A stretch of 64,000 bases of DNA, from assembly GCA_029298735.1 (NCBI GenBank), contig JANSLP010000091.1:1-64000 (forward strand), in the 5' to 3' direction. Source of the stretch: Ophiostoma sp. CBS 140.51 (taxonomy: Eukaryota; Ascomycota; Sordariomycetes; Ophiostomatales; Ophiostomataceae). The first letter of the stretch is position 1; every line of letters begins with the position of its first letter. Both the position numbers and the translations under genes were made by a program. Below, piece after piece: positions 10,903-22,841 of the stretch. A model generated the notes under the pieces. That model saw only the letters and a list, made by a program, of their open reading frames with translations, was not told where the DNA came from and made no database searches.

Positions 10903-11378
10903 ATGGCCGACCAGCTGCTAGACCAGATTCGGGACGTCGCCGAAGGACAGATTGTATGTTGGAACAGACATCATGATATCGATATCGAGTCGCGATGGAC
11001 ACGGCGAGAGCCCGAGCTAACCTAGACGCAGGACTTTGAGGGCCAGAGACTCTGCGATACCCTGGCGACTATCCTTCTCTGCGCTGTCGGTGTATGTGGC
11101 CTCCTCCCTTTCCAGATCTTCCAAACGTTTGCCTCTCTAACCAGCTCTTCGTCTCGCAGGCCATCACTTTTGTCGTCGGCTACATCCTGCAGGACATCAA
11201 GCTCGCCGTCTATATTGCCCTCGGCGGCACCGCCCTCACCTTTGTCGCCATCATCCCTCCGTGGCCCTTTTTCAACAAGAACCCCGTCAAGTGGCTTCCG
11301 GTCGGCAGAGGTGCCGCCAGCAGCCAGAACATTAGCATACCGCAGACGGTTGTTATCGACGAGAAGGCGATCCGCTGA
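10903..11378 (+). CDS. SPC1: Signal peptidase complex subunit 1 (Spc1/SPC12)
   Basis: Three exons (10903-10953, 11032-11091, 11160-11378) with introns of 78 and 68 nt, both in phase 0, give 109 aa. The protein has the family layout: a short cytosolic N-terminus with IDFEGQRL (17-24), membrane helix 1 at about 28-47, helix 2 at about 52-70, then the signature PPWPFFNKNPVKWLP (70-84) and a cytosolic tail. Spc1 is a small non-catalytic ER subunit of signal peptidase that limits cleavage of membrane proteins. It is too small and too finely spliced to appear as one ORF. It is convergent with RBX1. Confidence 0.93.
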
Positions 11379-11901
11379 GTATAGCGTGCGAGGAAGGGAG
11401 GATCGAGAGCAGGATGACCCGGCGGTGGGCCTGTTTTGATATGGCAGAAAAGTACGACTTGCAAAGATCTCAACACATGAGAATACTGTGCACTACAGGA
11501 TACAGAATTTGTTTGATACGAAGCGAAAATTGATTTTTGATAAAACACCGAGAAAATACAACCATAACGAAGTCATAACACTGTTTTGTCGTTTGGCAGC
11601 AGGCCCACCTCCGGCTGGATGAGCGATGATGCGTCTCCGTTGCATCTGTTTAAATATACGATGCGTCCGATGCGTTTCGTGAATGAAGGTCGTACCCGGG
11701 CCGTGCCTAATATGTCACCATGCACTCATATCTGCCATGAGCTTGCCGATGCTCCTTTGTCCCATGCCTCCCTTCAACCAGCCCCGACAAGGTAGAAACG
11801 CCTAAATCCAGATATTCCATCCTATCGTTGCACTCTGTAGTTGTAGTCGGGAAAAGGGCGTCGAGATGTAGAGCATCGCACTCTCTGTTGTTGCGTTTCG
11901 T
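11379..11901. other. Convergent 3' flanks of SPC1 and RBX1
   Basis: Short convergent intergenic sequence; nothing beyond presumed 3' UTRs was seen. Confidence 0.55.
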
Positions 11902-12479
11902 TTAACGGCCGTACTTCTGGAACTCCCAGTCGCGGTTGTCGAGCGGGCACACCTGGCGGGCCTTGAGCCAGCGAGAAATACAATGGAAATGGAATGCGTG
12001 CTGGTCAACGGGTTAGTAGAGTTCTCAAAATGGCATTTCAGAGAAGAGGGAGACGTACGTTGCATATACCCCAGGCGACAGTGCACTCCTCGCTGGTGGC
12101 GGAGGACTGGTTGGCCTGACATTCTATACCTGTCGCGAAAGAAAGAGAGGCTGTTAGCTGGCAGTTGTGGTCGAGACGAAGCTTCGTAAGGAAGCGACCA
12201 AGAGTATACTTACACAAATCCATGATGTGATTTCTGCAGATGGCACAGTTGTCGACGACAATGTCCCATGCCCACAGGGCGACGGCGTTCCACTATAGCA
12301 GAACAGCAGCGGTCAGTACTCGCAGCCTTATCTTCATATTGCATCCATTGTCTTTTGTAGCCACACACCTTCTTCACTTCGAAGCGCTTCTTGTCGTCGA
12401 GAGCCTTGCCGGCCTCACCGGTCTTCTTCTTGACGACGGCACTTGACGGGGGTGCGTCGGCCATGTCAACGTCGGCCAT
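11902..12479 (-). CDS. RBX1: RING-box protein 1 (Rbx1/Hrt1/Roc1)
   Basis: Four exons (12479-12369, 12292-12214, 12129-12059, 12000-11902) give 119 aa. This is the RING-H2 subunit of SCF and other cullin ubiquitin ligases that recruits the E2 and promotes neddylation. The first 37 residues are variable, then comes the cullin-binding strand KWNAVALWAWDIVVDNCAIC. Zinc ligands are all visible: C53, C56, C64, C67, C79, C86, H88, H91, H93, C94, C105 and D108, including the Rbx-specific third zinc site and the unusual Asp ligand (CPLDNRDWEFQKYGR end). All three introns are short and have consensus ends. Confidence 0.95.
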
Positions 12480-14136
12480 TGTGTATGTGCTTTGGTGGAG
12501 ATGGAGTTGGTTGGAAGGTCTGGTATGTCGGTCGGTTACTGTCTTGGAGAGTTAGCTGTCTCGCACGCAATCAATATAGCTGCGGAGCAGACGGAGCGAA
12601 GACGAGGCCAGCTTGCCATGGAGCGACGAAGCATCCACGACTGGTGCGGAAGCAACCCGTTGTATTCCCAAACTATTAAGAAGCTTCATCCCAGACCTGA
12701 CTCGACCTGCGCCTGCCCCTCCTCCATTTATGTCGACTTACTAGCTCGTCGATGCTCTCGTGATGATGTTTGGAAAGCTGTTTGTTGCGCAGGTTCGGAT
12801 GGCACCGGCAGTCCACGGATGACGGTATATAGGAATGTTCCTGAAGTCGGGAAAGAAAGGGTATATCGATGCGTATCGGCGTACAAAGGTGAAGAAGCCG
12901 TGAGATGTTTGGATCGTGTGTGGTCGACAAGGCCGCCGGATTCCTCGAAGTTGAGCAGGGCAAGGCAATCACGTTCAGCCCCGCTATTCGCTGGAGGTGC
13001 TATCGATTTGCCGCCTGAGGTGTAATGGGGCAGATGGAGGCGGTCTACGAGGGAAGCTGGGCTTTACTGGGGAGTGGCGGGGGCTTTGTCACGCTGGGAG
13101 GCACGCACTATTGCTGCTCCGATCAGGGCCTCGTCACAGGCACCCATCAAGGTTGGCCAGGGCCCTTGGGGCCTTGTGGTTAGGCGGTTAGACGGCCGTC
13201 ATCAGCTCGTCTGGAACAGGGCCCTTTGTTCCTTCTGTCTTCTGGCGAGGCCGGCTGCTCTTGCCTCATTGGTCGGCTCGAACCCACGCCTGAACGTTTG
13301 CCTCTCCAAGTGGATGTCATCAGCGCCCTCTGAAAGGCTAGCAAATTGCGTGCCTTCAACAGGTGCCCCGCCACTGCGTCTTTGTGACTCCACGGCAACA
13401 AACAAATTCCGTGCCTTGCCAATCCGCCTTGTAGCGCAAATGGCGTGGCATTCCCGTTTACTTTGACAAGCGCCACGAGCTCTTTCCCAGCCCGCCTCCC
13501 CCTCCTTGGTTCGCTCTTTCCGCCCTTTGAACTTTAGATTTGGCTGTTCTTACGACTCACATTTCCTCCTCCGACATCACAACAATCCAATTTCCTCTCT
13601 CCTCCGACCACCACAGGCCTTTCCACGCGCACCCCGCCGGCCTCTCTTCCTTTTGACCCTCTCTCCCTCCCCCACGGTATGTTTCCCTTATCCCTGCCTC
13701 TACACGTCACACCCGACGCTGGAGCGCGCGGCTTATCATGAATGCGACCAGAAAACATATTTTACCCTTCCTCTCCTCCTCTCGTATTTTCTCGTCTTGA
13801 CGACTCGCTTTCCGCCCTCCACGATACCGACCTTATCTTTCCTACCTCTGCGCACGCCGAGCTAGCCTCTATTCGGCTCTATTTGACGCCCTCGGTATCC
13901 CACTCTCTACCGGCAGCTCCGACGAAAGCTCTTCTCCAGCTCAGACCACCGAGCCGGAAACTTCCCTCGACCTCTTCCCTACAGACTCTATGCCACCAAG
14001 CAGATTATTATTTTCTCAATCATTATCACAGCCCACCGGCGGCCAATTAGATAACCTTTCTCTTGGTCCATTATAGACCAGTATTTCTAACCTCGCCCAC
14101 ACCCAACAAACACAAACTCACCCATATCTGCCTCTC
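12480..14136. other. Divergent region RBX1 / EDC1-like gene
   Basis: No coding gene was recognised. From about 13490 to 14050 the plus strand is strongly pyrimidine-rich, as in long leaders of filamentous-fungal genes, and very likely belongs to the 5' UTR of the gene starting at 14137. A GGTATGTTTCC string near 13678 could be a leader-intron donor, but this is unproven. Confidence 0.5.
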
Positions 14137-15642
14137 ATGCCGGACCCTCCACCAGCACCAGCACCAGCGCAGGCGAAGCAGACGTCGAATCGCCGCCGTC
14201 GGCCCAATCGCAAGAACTACGCATCCGAAAACGATGTGGCCAAGGCGGATCCCGGCTTCCAGCCAGACTTTGTCCCGCGCAACAAGAAGAACGGCGGCGG
14301 CGGTGGCGGCGGCCCGTCAACACCCCAGAAGGCTCAAAAGAATGGCGTGCCCTCAAAGAGCCCAGCACCTGGCACACAGGCTGCCTCTGGCAAGGCTGGT
14401 AACAACCGCAACAACAGAAACCAGCAAAACAACAATAACAACAACCCGACATCCCCTCCTGCCAAGGCCGGTCGTCGCACGCCGCCCCAAACCGCCGGGC
14501 CCAAGCCTATCGGAGCAACAGCCTCTGTTGCGGCTTTTGCCGGTGCAACATTCCATGCCTCGCCTGCCCCATCCTCTCTGCCGGTACCCAGCTTCTTCAC
14601 AAAGACAAACTCACCGGGCACCCCGAGTGCGCGTCCGCTGAGTGGACTTAGCCAGCAGCCCTCACCGCCAGCGTCGGACACTGAAGTGCCGTCTTCCACT
14701 GCGACAAAGCCAGTCGGCGCATCGTCTGCAGGTGGACGGAACCCTCTCTTCCCTACCGGCGGTGTTAGCATTCCGCCGCCCCGAGACGAGTCTCCTCTCG
14801 ACCTTCTCTTCAGGGCTGATAGGGCAGAGAAGGAGAGAAACAGACGAGCGAGCTCGGCTAACCTCTACGGCGCTCCCGTAGGGCCTTTCTCTCCACCTCT
14901 CCAGTCTCAATCCATGGCCGATAACGCCAACAGCAACACCTTCCCTCGCGACTTTGCACAGCAGCAGCAGCAGCAGCAGTCGACGCGTCGCCCTGGCCCG
15001 ACTTTACGTACTTCGTCTTCGGGGATATCTGCTGCCGAACTCGACGGCACGCCTGGCCAGCCCATGGGCCCGGCTTTTGCCACGCCATTCCAGGATCGCA
15101 TTCGTGCCGCTCGCCCAGTGGAGGCTAAAGGCACCTCCGGTGCAGGTGCACCGTCGGGGTTCCGAGACCTCGCAGCTGGATCTGCGCCATCTCCATTTGC
15201 GGGCGGCCCTTACAACCAGCAGCCTCCTCCCCCTGCGGCCAACATCGATGATCGCAGTGAGGCTCTGAAGAGATATCTTTTTTCGAAGACGGCTGGGTCA
15301 ACGGCTGGGTCAACGGCATCCCCCTCCGCACACCCCACGGCATCGGCACCGACGACACCCACACGCTATCCCGGTCCCCCTGGAGCCGTTCAGCAGCCGC
15401 CCATGTACGGCGGCACGCCTTACCAGAACAAGTACTCCATGTCTCCTGCAAATGGCACGCCGAACCACCACCAGGGCTACCCCAACGGTCAGCCTCAGGC
15501 GACCCCGAACCGACCGCATGGCGGCAACAACGGCGGTTCTTCCAACATTGCGGCCATGGAGGACAGCCTTCGCCAGATCCTTAAGTTGGGTTCACCCTTT
15601 GGCAACGGCGCTCCGTCGCCCGGTCTCTCCCGCCAGGCCTAA
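14137..15642 (+). CDS. EDC1/PNRC-like mRNA decapping activator candidate
   Basis: Single exon, 501 aa, almost entirely low complexity: a basic N-terminus (SNRRRRPNRKNY), a Gly run (53-59), an Asn-rich tract (about 89-102), a Gln run (about 275-281) and long Pro/Ser/Thr stretches. One block stands out. At 133-153 FAGATFHASPAP is followed by SSLPVPSFF. This is the YAG-like activation motif plus proline-rich Dcp1-binding motif of the PNRC/Edc1 family, which binds Dcp1-Dcp2 and stimulates mRNA decapping. A second ordered-looking block is the C-terminus (about 470-501, NIAAMEDSLRQILKLGSPFG). The N-terminal NYASENDVAKADPGF also looks conserved. No other domain was recognised. The start is the first ATG in frame after a long leader. 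Family identity rests on a single short motif. Confidence 0.7.
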   Translation: MPDPPPAPAPAQAKQTSNRRRRPNRKNYASENDVAKADPGFQPDFVPRNKKNGGGGGGGPSTPQKAQKNGVPSKSPAPGTQAASGKAGNNRNNRNQQNNNNNNPTSPPAKAGRRTPPQTAGPKPIGATASVAAFAGATFHASPAPSSLPVPSFFTKTNSPGTPSARPLSGLSQQPSPPASDTEVPSSTATKPVGASSAGGRNPLFPTGGVSIPPPRDESPLDLLFRADRAEKERNRRASSANLYGAPVGPFSPPLQSQSMADNANSNTFPRDFAQQQQQQQSTRRPGPTLRTSSSGISAAELDGTPGQPMGPAFATPFQDRIRAARPVEAKGTSGAGAPSGFRDLAAGSAPSPFAGGPYNQQPPPPAANIDDRSEALKRYLFSKTAGSTAGSTASPSAHPTASAPTTPTRYPGPPGAVQQPPMYGGTPYQNKYSMSPANGTPNHHQGYPNGQPQATPNRPHGGNNGGSSNIAAMEDSLRQILKLGSPFGNGAPSPGLSRQA

Positions 15643-18091
15643 GCGAGCGGATCACTTTGACTCTGACTCGCCCAAGAGCCAAAGATCAAGCATCTGTGTT
15701 GAGATGGTGTCCACCTGTGGCACATCTTTGACCATGCTTTGGTCTCCTCTAGCAGCACATTTTTTTACGCTGCGGCTAGTTGGTTATAAAGTCCTCTTTT
15801 CGTTGGCATGCTTTTTTCAGTATTTGTTTTCCGCTTCATACTTCGGTTTATGCCTTTTCATTCATTGCTTTTGCACATTTGATCGCGTTCTCTTGAGGGC
15901 AGGTCTTTTATTGCATATGGGCGGAACCAGGGATCTCTTTCGGCAGTTCTCAATTTTACATTGCGAGCGGCGTTTGTTTTTCTTATGTTACCGATCATTC
16001 GGGATGTTTCCTGTACTCATTTTGCGTTTTGCTTTCTGTTTGCGTCTTCCTTTACTTTGCATCCTCTCTCATATTCTTCACGCTGCATTTTTATTACTGT
16101 TTTTCATCTCTTCGTCGCTTTCACTTGCCTTTCTCTTTTCCTATTCCCGCTCTTTACTGTCGTACTTTACCTCTTGATATCCCCTTCGTCTGTTCTTTTG
16201 CTTCTTGCCAGCTGCTTTTGTTTGTCTGGCTTGGAGTTTTTCTGGTGTCCAAGCGTCACAATACGGCGATAGGCTCACGGTCAAAAGAGGGCCGGTGACG
16301 GGAGAGACGATACAGGTTAACTTCCGTCTCGTTATATCCCCCACACAGACATATGCTTTCTAGCATGCTCTACTTATTACTTTCCTTTGTCACGACTTCC
16401 TTTCTCTTTCTTATTCTCTTTATTGTTTTATTTCATACTGTTCGATTTAATGTACTTGGAGGGCAGTTTTGGAACCCGGATCGGGGATACATTACTGGCA
16501 AGGTTTTGGGTCTTCATTTCCATGGTCTGTTCACGGGTTCAGACAGGGTCGGTTTAGGTTCTGGGAAGGATATGGGACGATATGACGGAGTATGGCCATC
16601 GATGGCCTCTCGGCCTTGGCGCAAAGACTGCATCTGGTGTTTGTCAGGTTCTTTTTCTGTCCTTTGCATTTTCAAATGGGCAGTCACTTGCCTTTGGCGG
16701 ACTCGGCACGTCTTTTTGAGGCGTTTTGGGTCACTCAGCGATCATCCAAGCGACATGAGTTTCTGTCTTGCATTCTTGCTTCTACGCATCGACAACCAAA
16801 CCGGTCTACCGGTTTGGCCATCGCATCTTTGGAGGGACTTCGGTCGAGAGCTTTGGCTCTTCTGTTCCTCCCTTATCTCATCAACATGTGCTGCGCACAT
16901 CGACATACGGAATAGCGACGGTTTCTATCCACGAAGCCTTTTCTCTGTCTCAACTTCCAGCATGCTTTGGAAGAGCATCAGACAAGCTAAGCGGAAGTGC
17001 AGAAGACCGAAACATACATACGCTCTCGTGGACGAGGCAAACAAGTGCATGGGCCGGTGTGAGCCCATATCAAAGCACAACAGCGAATCACACAACAGAA
17101 AAACACAAAAAAGAACAAAAAAATCGTAAAACAAAATAAAAAAACTTTGGGTGGTGGATGCCAATTTTGGAGGTTGTTGACGCCTAGGCAAAAACGACCC
17201 CCAAAAGACAAGCACCAATCATTTCTAGATAACCATAACCTCAATGATAGGAGATCCATCCATTTACCCATAAACTCAATCTTGTAAAACATGTAGTAGT
17301 GCCAGTATACTCTGTAGATTCTGACGTGAAAAGATGACTATTTATGTAAACAATTCCAACATGATTAAAATGTGACTAAGCCACACGTGACCGTCCTTAA
17401 GCGGTGGCCCCAAGCATCGAGCGTGCACGAAACACCAGGACAGCACATCTTGATCTTATTCCAGCGAATTTGGCTCTCCGTCCATCGTATCTTCATCTTC
17501 TTCCAGTGCCTTTATCGGAGGTTATTGAACGCGGTCGCGATCAATTTATTGTACGCCGGTTGCAAGGATCCGGATACAATCCTGCAAGCCCGTCTTCACT
17601 ATCATCTTCTCCTGAACTCTATCTCGTCTTGGTGCCGGGATCCAACTCAGCATTATCAGCACTTCACCATCAACCCAACATCGACTAACATTCTACGCGC
17701 TAGAAGTGACGTCTTCGCCTCCCAAAACCAACACCAGACCTCAAGAAAGACAACATCTCGACCGACGCTAACAGGATGTCAACAGACCTCATCTCCCGTT
17801 TGACACCAACTTGAAGTTGCTTTCCCCCCTATTCACAGTGTTTTTATACCTATCATATTTGTCTCTCTCTACATCTTGAACTTTCATCTGTCCCTGGAAG
17901 TCTCACTCGATACCATTCAAAAAGGACTCGTCTCGAAATAAGATTCAGCTTTGTCCGTCTGAACTCTAGACAGACATTTTGCCTCCGAATCTTGGGTTCC
18001 GAAGTTAGAGTTCACGGCCCGCGTTTATTCCTTTCAAGTATAAAGAGGCTGCCCGTTTTTCCTTCTTTCCAACTTTCTTCTCCCCTTTTAG
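15643..18091. other. Intergenic, 3' flank of EDC1-like gene and TDP1 leader
   Basis: No supported gene. The T-rich stretch 15740-16240 looks like 3' UTR. The stretch 17300-18090 is rich in CT and CA and probably contains the TDP1 leader. A 258-codon ORF at 16353-17129 has no recognisable domain and was not accepted. Confidence 0.5.
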
Positions 18092-21000
18092 ATGGATGAG
18101 TTGGCCTTGCGCCAGCTCAACGGGGTTGAGGATGAAGACGAAGCCTTGAGGCAGGCTTTGGCCCTTTCCATGGTCGATGAAGCTCCAGAGGCGAGCGGTA
18201 AGTTGTTGTGTGAAGCTATCATGATGCATGGGAAACCAAAAAGAGGGAAACATAAGTGTTAAATACTGAGCCCAGGCTGACATAATTTATCATTAGAAAC
18301 CACACAAAACGATGCCCATGTTGGTGGTCATCACAGCCCAGAGAGCCCTGACGCCAGATCACGTGCCCACGTGAGGTCGCTATCGGATGCCACTACAGCG
18401 TCCACCGCCTCTACCGCGTCCACGGCGTCGCTAGTGCCGGCGGCCCCCAAGCCAGCCAGCAGCAACGACGATACTTCACTGTCAAACAGAGCGTCGGACC
18501 CCACAAAACGAGATGCGCCGAATGCACTAAAGGAAGCTGTTGCTACTGTTTCCGTCGTCTCTTCCTCGCCGTCCACTACTCCTGCCGCCGCCACCACCAC
18601 GACTGCGCCTGCCATGTCGCTGCTTGGCTTGGACCGAAAGGCCATGGAGGCAGAGCGCCTGGCTCGCCGACAGAAAGCTCTGGAGGCGCAACAGGCTCAA
18701 AGTGCATCGAAAATTGATGCGCCAGGAAGCTATGATGGTGCTCAAGACAGCGGGTCACCGTCGAAACAGGACAGCAGCCATCTGGTCCAGTCGTGGAAGC
18801 TGCACACGTCGCCGCAGAAAAAGAGGAAGTTAGAAGAAGAGGATGTTATCGTTATTGACGACGACGAAGATGACGAAAGCGACGAGACAAAAAAAGAAAC
18901 GCACCATGCCGACGCACCTGCCGTCAGACGACGCAAAATCGAATCGGAAACCGCCAAGGGCAAGGGCACGGAAGCTCCCGCCCTTGCCCTTGTGCGGCCA
19001 TCACAATCAGCAGCAGCCGCCTCTACCTCAGCCTCGGCGACCACTTCTTCCTCCTCTTCCATGACGCGCCTTCCCTATGCGAAAGGTGTCGTGAAGAAAA
19101 CATGGGTCCGCGGCCAGCCGCGGAGAGGCGACGACATTACTCTTGACGAAATCTGGCAAAAGGACACGCTGGAGCTGGCTGTACTCAGCTCGTTCCAATG
19201 GGACGAGGACTGGATGATGTCAAGACTCGACATAAAGAAGACACGCGTCATGTTGATTGCCTATGCGGTCGATGACCTACAGGTGAGTCTTTGGATTGAT
19301 TTGGATTACACACTGCACTGTTGTTTTGTTTTGATCGTGACTCGACTTTTGCAAAATGCATCAGCACCAGTCTTTGCGTGTCAGCCTCTTCTTCCTTGGG
19401 CTTCTAGCGGCGCCCACGATGGTACAGGCTGCTGGTTGTGCGGGTACATCTGTTGGAGCCGCCCCACCCCCTCCTGTTACCTCGAGGACTTTCTGCCTGA
19501 CCGACGAGCACACTGTGTACTTGGGGAGAGGGTGAGAGGGGGAGTGGGGGTACTGCTCCCGCAGTCACGTTCTCCTCCGCAGTTGTCTACCTTTGGGGAT
19601 TTTGTTGGCATCGTGAAAGCGGGAAAGAGCAGTGGGAGAGGTTTTACTTGGGAAAAAGAGCAATTTACTGACTGAATTCTCTTCATTTTCTTATGAAAAA
19701 CAGAAGGAGCAAATGAAGATGAACTCGCGCGGCAGCAACATTCGCTTCTGCTTTCCTCCTATGCAGACAATGGGCTATATGCACTCGAAACTGCAATTGC
19801 TCAAGTTTCCGGGCCATCTGCGCTTGGTTGTGCCCACGGGAAACCTCGTCCCGTACGACTGGGGAGAGGCAGGAACTCTGGAGAATGTGAGTGTTTTTTT
19901 AAGCAAGGAAGAAGACTTTTGAGATGGGCAGCAAGTGGAAAGCGAAACTTGTTATTCAAGAGTAGCGGTTGCTGCCTGAGTTCAATTGTCTTGTCTTTGG
20001 GCTTTCCTGGAATTTTGAGATTGGGTCGCTCTTTCTGTGCAATTTGTGCTTCAGAAACTGACATAAACAATGCAGATGGTCTTCCTTATTGACCTTCCGA
20101 AATTGCCAAAAGGCAGTTCGACAGAAAGCACAGGGACCCCATTTTTGGAAGATTTATCCTACTTTCTCACTGCCCAGGGTGTCGATGTGGCAATGGTGCA
20201 GAGTCTCCGCAGCTACGATTTCTCAGAGACTGCGAAATACGCTTTTGTGCACTCCATGTATGTGACTTTTGCGGTTTGTTTACTTTTGTCATATAATTTT
20301 GATTTTGAATTCTTTAGGTTCATTTACTTGGCCTATACATTTACTGACCGACAATAGAGCTGGATCTCACATGGATGAGTCGTGGAAACGCACAGGATAC
20401 AGTGGCCTGGGTCGAGCTGTCAAGGCAATGGGCTGGGAATCGAACAGCCCTATCCAGCTTGATTATATTGTCAGTCTCAAGTTCCTTATTCTCATATTTG
20501 AAAAACAACCTTCATGTTTGTTTACTTTTAATAATGCTAACCCGTTTTGTTGGTTTCGGTAGACTGCTTCTATCGGTTCTATTTCTGACGACCTGCTCAA
20601 CGCATTATACTATGCGTGCCAGGGTAAGTGCCATTCTCCGCCCCTTCCATATACTTCAAAGCAAATACAAAATAAACAATGAAAACTTTCAAAACTGACA
20701 TGGACTCATTCCAGGCGACTCGGGACTGAAGGAGCTTGGGTCACGGACGAGCAAGCCTCGCGGTGGAAAGGGAAAGAGCATTGCTGCATTGTCAGCCGCG
20801 CCTGCCAATCCAAACAGCCCCAAAAACCGTCTTCGGTTGTATTTTCCGTCCGAAGAGACTGTGGACAGCAGCCTTGGTGGTAGAAATGTGAGTTGACTTG
20901 AGTCACTCCTTCCCATGCAATTTGTTTACTGTTTGATTTTTTATTGTTTACTGACCTTTGTTTTGTTCACCCCTTTTCTAGAACGCAGGGACGATCTGCT

Positions 21001-21539
21001 TCCAGAAGAAGTGGTGGGACGCCCCCACCTTCCCGCAATCAATCCTCCGCGACGTACAAAGTGTACGCAAGGGTGTGTTGCTGCACACAAAGCTGTTGCT
21101 CGTCCGAACAGGAAGCAGTGCACAGGGAAACGAGCCTGGCCAGGCTGCTCGTCCTCACGGATGGGCCTACCTGGGCAGTGCAAACATGTCGGAAAGCGCA
21201 TGGTAAGCGATGCAGATGCAATTTCTTGCCCTTTTCACCCTCTCCTTTTATTTTAAGAACAGAATGACTAAAACGTTCACAAGGGGCCGAATTGTCAAGG
21301 ATAGAGCGACGGGAAAGACAAAGATGACCTGCCGCAACTGGGAATGCGGCGTCTTGATCCCTGCGTCGGACGAGAGCAATCATGGCCGGCCAGTGTCGAC
21401 CACCATGGAGGAAGGCGCGACGATGTTCGACATCTTTCGCAATGTACTGCCCGTACCCATCTCGACGCCAGGCATGAAGTACATTGTAGACCTGTCACAG
21501 GCCACTGCAAAGCGACCATGGTTTTTTATGGAGGCATGA
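18092..21539 (+). CDS. TDP1: Tyrosyl-DNA phosphodiesterase 1 with N-terminal UIM
   Basis: Nine exons: 18092-18197, 18297-19282, 19704-19886, 20076-20257, 20358-20469, 20563-20623, 20715-20887, 20982-21202, 21284-21539; 759 aa, every junction in phase with GT...AG ends. Tdp1 hydrolyses 3'-phosphotyrosyl links left by trapped topoisomerase I in the nucleus. Both catalytic HKN motifs are present: H391/K393/N411 (MHSKLQLLKF...PTGNL) and H636/K638/N669 (HTKLLLV...GSANMSESAWG). The N-terminus carries a ubiquitin-interacting motif (DEALRQALALSMVDE, about 16-30). Residues 150-240 are acidic/basic low complexity with a possible nuclear signal (QKKRKLEEED). Intron 2 is unusually long (421 nt; others are about 75-190) and stays open in frame for most of its length. 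Confidence 0.93.
19356..19535 (+). other. 59-codon signal-peptide-like ORF inside TDP1 intron 2
   Basis: Within the long second intron an ATG opens 59 codons beginning MHQHQSLRVSLFFLGLLA, followed by APTMVQA and then AGCAG: a basic start, a hydrophobic core and an AxA-like cleavage site, as in secretory signals. The rest is short (two Cys in the mature part, PPPP run). No family is recognised, and chance is a fair explanation. Confidence 0.2.
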
Positions 21540-22833
21540 CGAATGACACGAATATGTTGGATATTTTGAGGTCGCCTGATTGGGGGGGAAAGAGAGAGAA
21601 AAGTTCTTTTTAGTTTCCTGGTAGTTTCCAACAGGAGGATGAGCCACACGCGCAAGGGTAATGTACATTATTATGAGCTCATTCACAAGGAGGGGGTGGC
21701 CACGAACAAAACAAATAGTTGACCCCGCAGGCCACAAGCAATTCGTGCTACATCCCCATTTTGTAGCCCCAATTGTACGTATCTCGACCCAAAATTCGGC
21801 AATTTATCATAAAAAAATAATTCTAATTCTATCTTATAGAGAAAAATTCAAGCTTTCGATTATTGCCCATTTCATATAAACTTGCCAATTTTGAGTGCTT
21901 TGTTTACTTCAGACCGTTTTGCGCAGGTACAAGTGGCGCTAGTCCCCTTTCGGTAGTATGTTTGTCAGTGTCAACCAACCAACCAATCAGTGCCGCGCAC
22001 TTAACCTTCCTTTTGTAAAGACGAGTATTCAAGTTCAGCGCAACTTAATTACAGCAGCATACAACACCAATTATGACGGCCACTCGCTCAAAATAACTGT
22101 ATCCATCCCTCTGAATAGATCGTGAAGGTTGTTTGTAAAAAAAAAGGCCATCGTCAGGCTCTAATCGGCGCCCGACTCGCCGTAAAATGTGAGAGCAAAT
22201 TTCGAATCGATTTGGACTTTATGTTTCGCTTTTGATTTTGCAAGTGGTATTGTAGAAAGCACAGCTATGTCTTCGGTGTAAACGTAGTATTCTGAGAGTA
22301 TGAGAAGCATTGAAAGGTAGCCCTCTCGGCTTCCCGTCATTGTTCAGGTAGAGAGTATGATACTCTGGCTCATCGCGCCTTCCTGGGCAGATGTCAGCCA
22401 GTCTCTTCACCCACCTGCCTGGTTCTGGCTCCGTCTCTTCATTCGGTTGACCGGAAGATTTTTGTACCTCAAACAAGAGCAATTATAAGCTGAAGAGCTA
22501 TGTATCAAAAGTATTCACCACTGTGCGCACACACCAGCCATGACGCCCGCCGTTGTACCTTCCATCTTACACCCCCACCTTCTTATTATCCCAATAATTT
22601 TCAACATATGTAGTTGACGCAGCCAACAGTTGTTTTGTTATGTTCATGACATACACTCTGGTCCTCCTCATGTGTTATGAACTGCCACTTCCAACAGATG
22701 TAGCCAACAAACATCATACGTGTTCTTGACCATGACTCCCCTTCATGACATTCACGCATCTGCTCGTGATGCTGCTCAGTAAAGATGCTGTTTCCTCGAG
22801 AAGAAACAATGAGTAACTCCCTATTCTCTTTCA

Positions 22834-22841
22834 TATAAATA
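22834..22841 (+). promoter_or_regulatory. TATA box of WOPR gene
   Basis: TATAAATA lies 20 bp before the ATG at 22861 and 275 bp before the preferred ATG at 23116. With the usual TATA-to-start distance, transcription would begin around 22865. That makes the upstream ATG at 22861 unlikely and supports translation from 23116. Confidence 0.5.

Noticed and set aside
13120..13340. tRNA-like string GGCTCGAACCCACGCC
   Set aside because: No matching acceptor or anticodon arms could be assembled.
16353..17129. 258-codon ORF downstream of the EDC1-like gene
   Set aside because: No recognisable domain; composition is that of T-rich 3' flank, with a hydrophobic start produced by T runs.
19365..19531. 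Cassette exon inside TDP1 intron 2
   Set aside because: It has usable splice sites but is 167 nt long and would shift the TDP1 frame into a stop; the sequence between the flanking exons is not expected in the family.
18371..19675. 434-codon ORF read as a separate gene
   Set aside because: It is TDP1 exon 2 running on into intron 2; splicing to 19704 restores the TDP1 catalytic domain.
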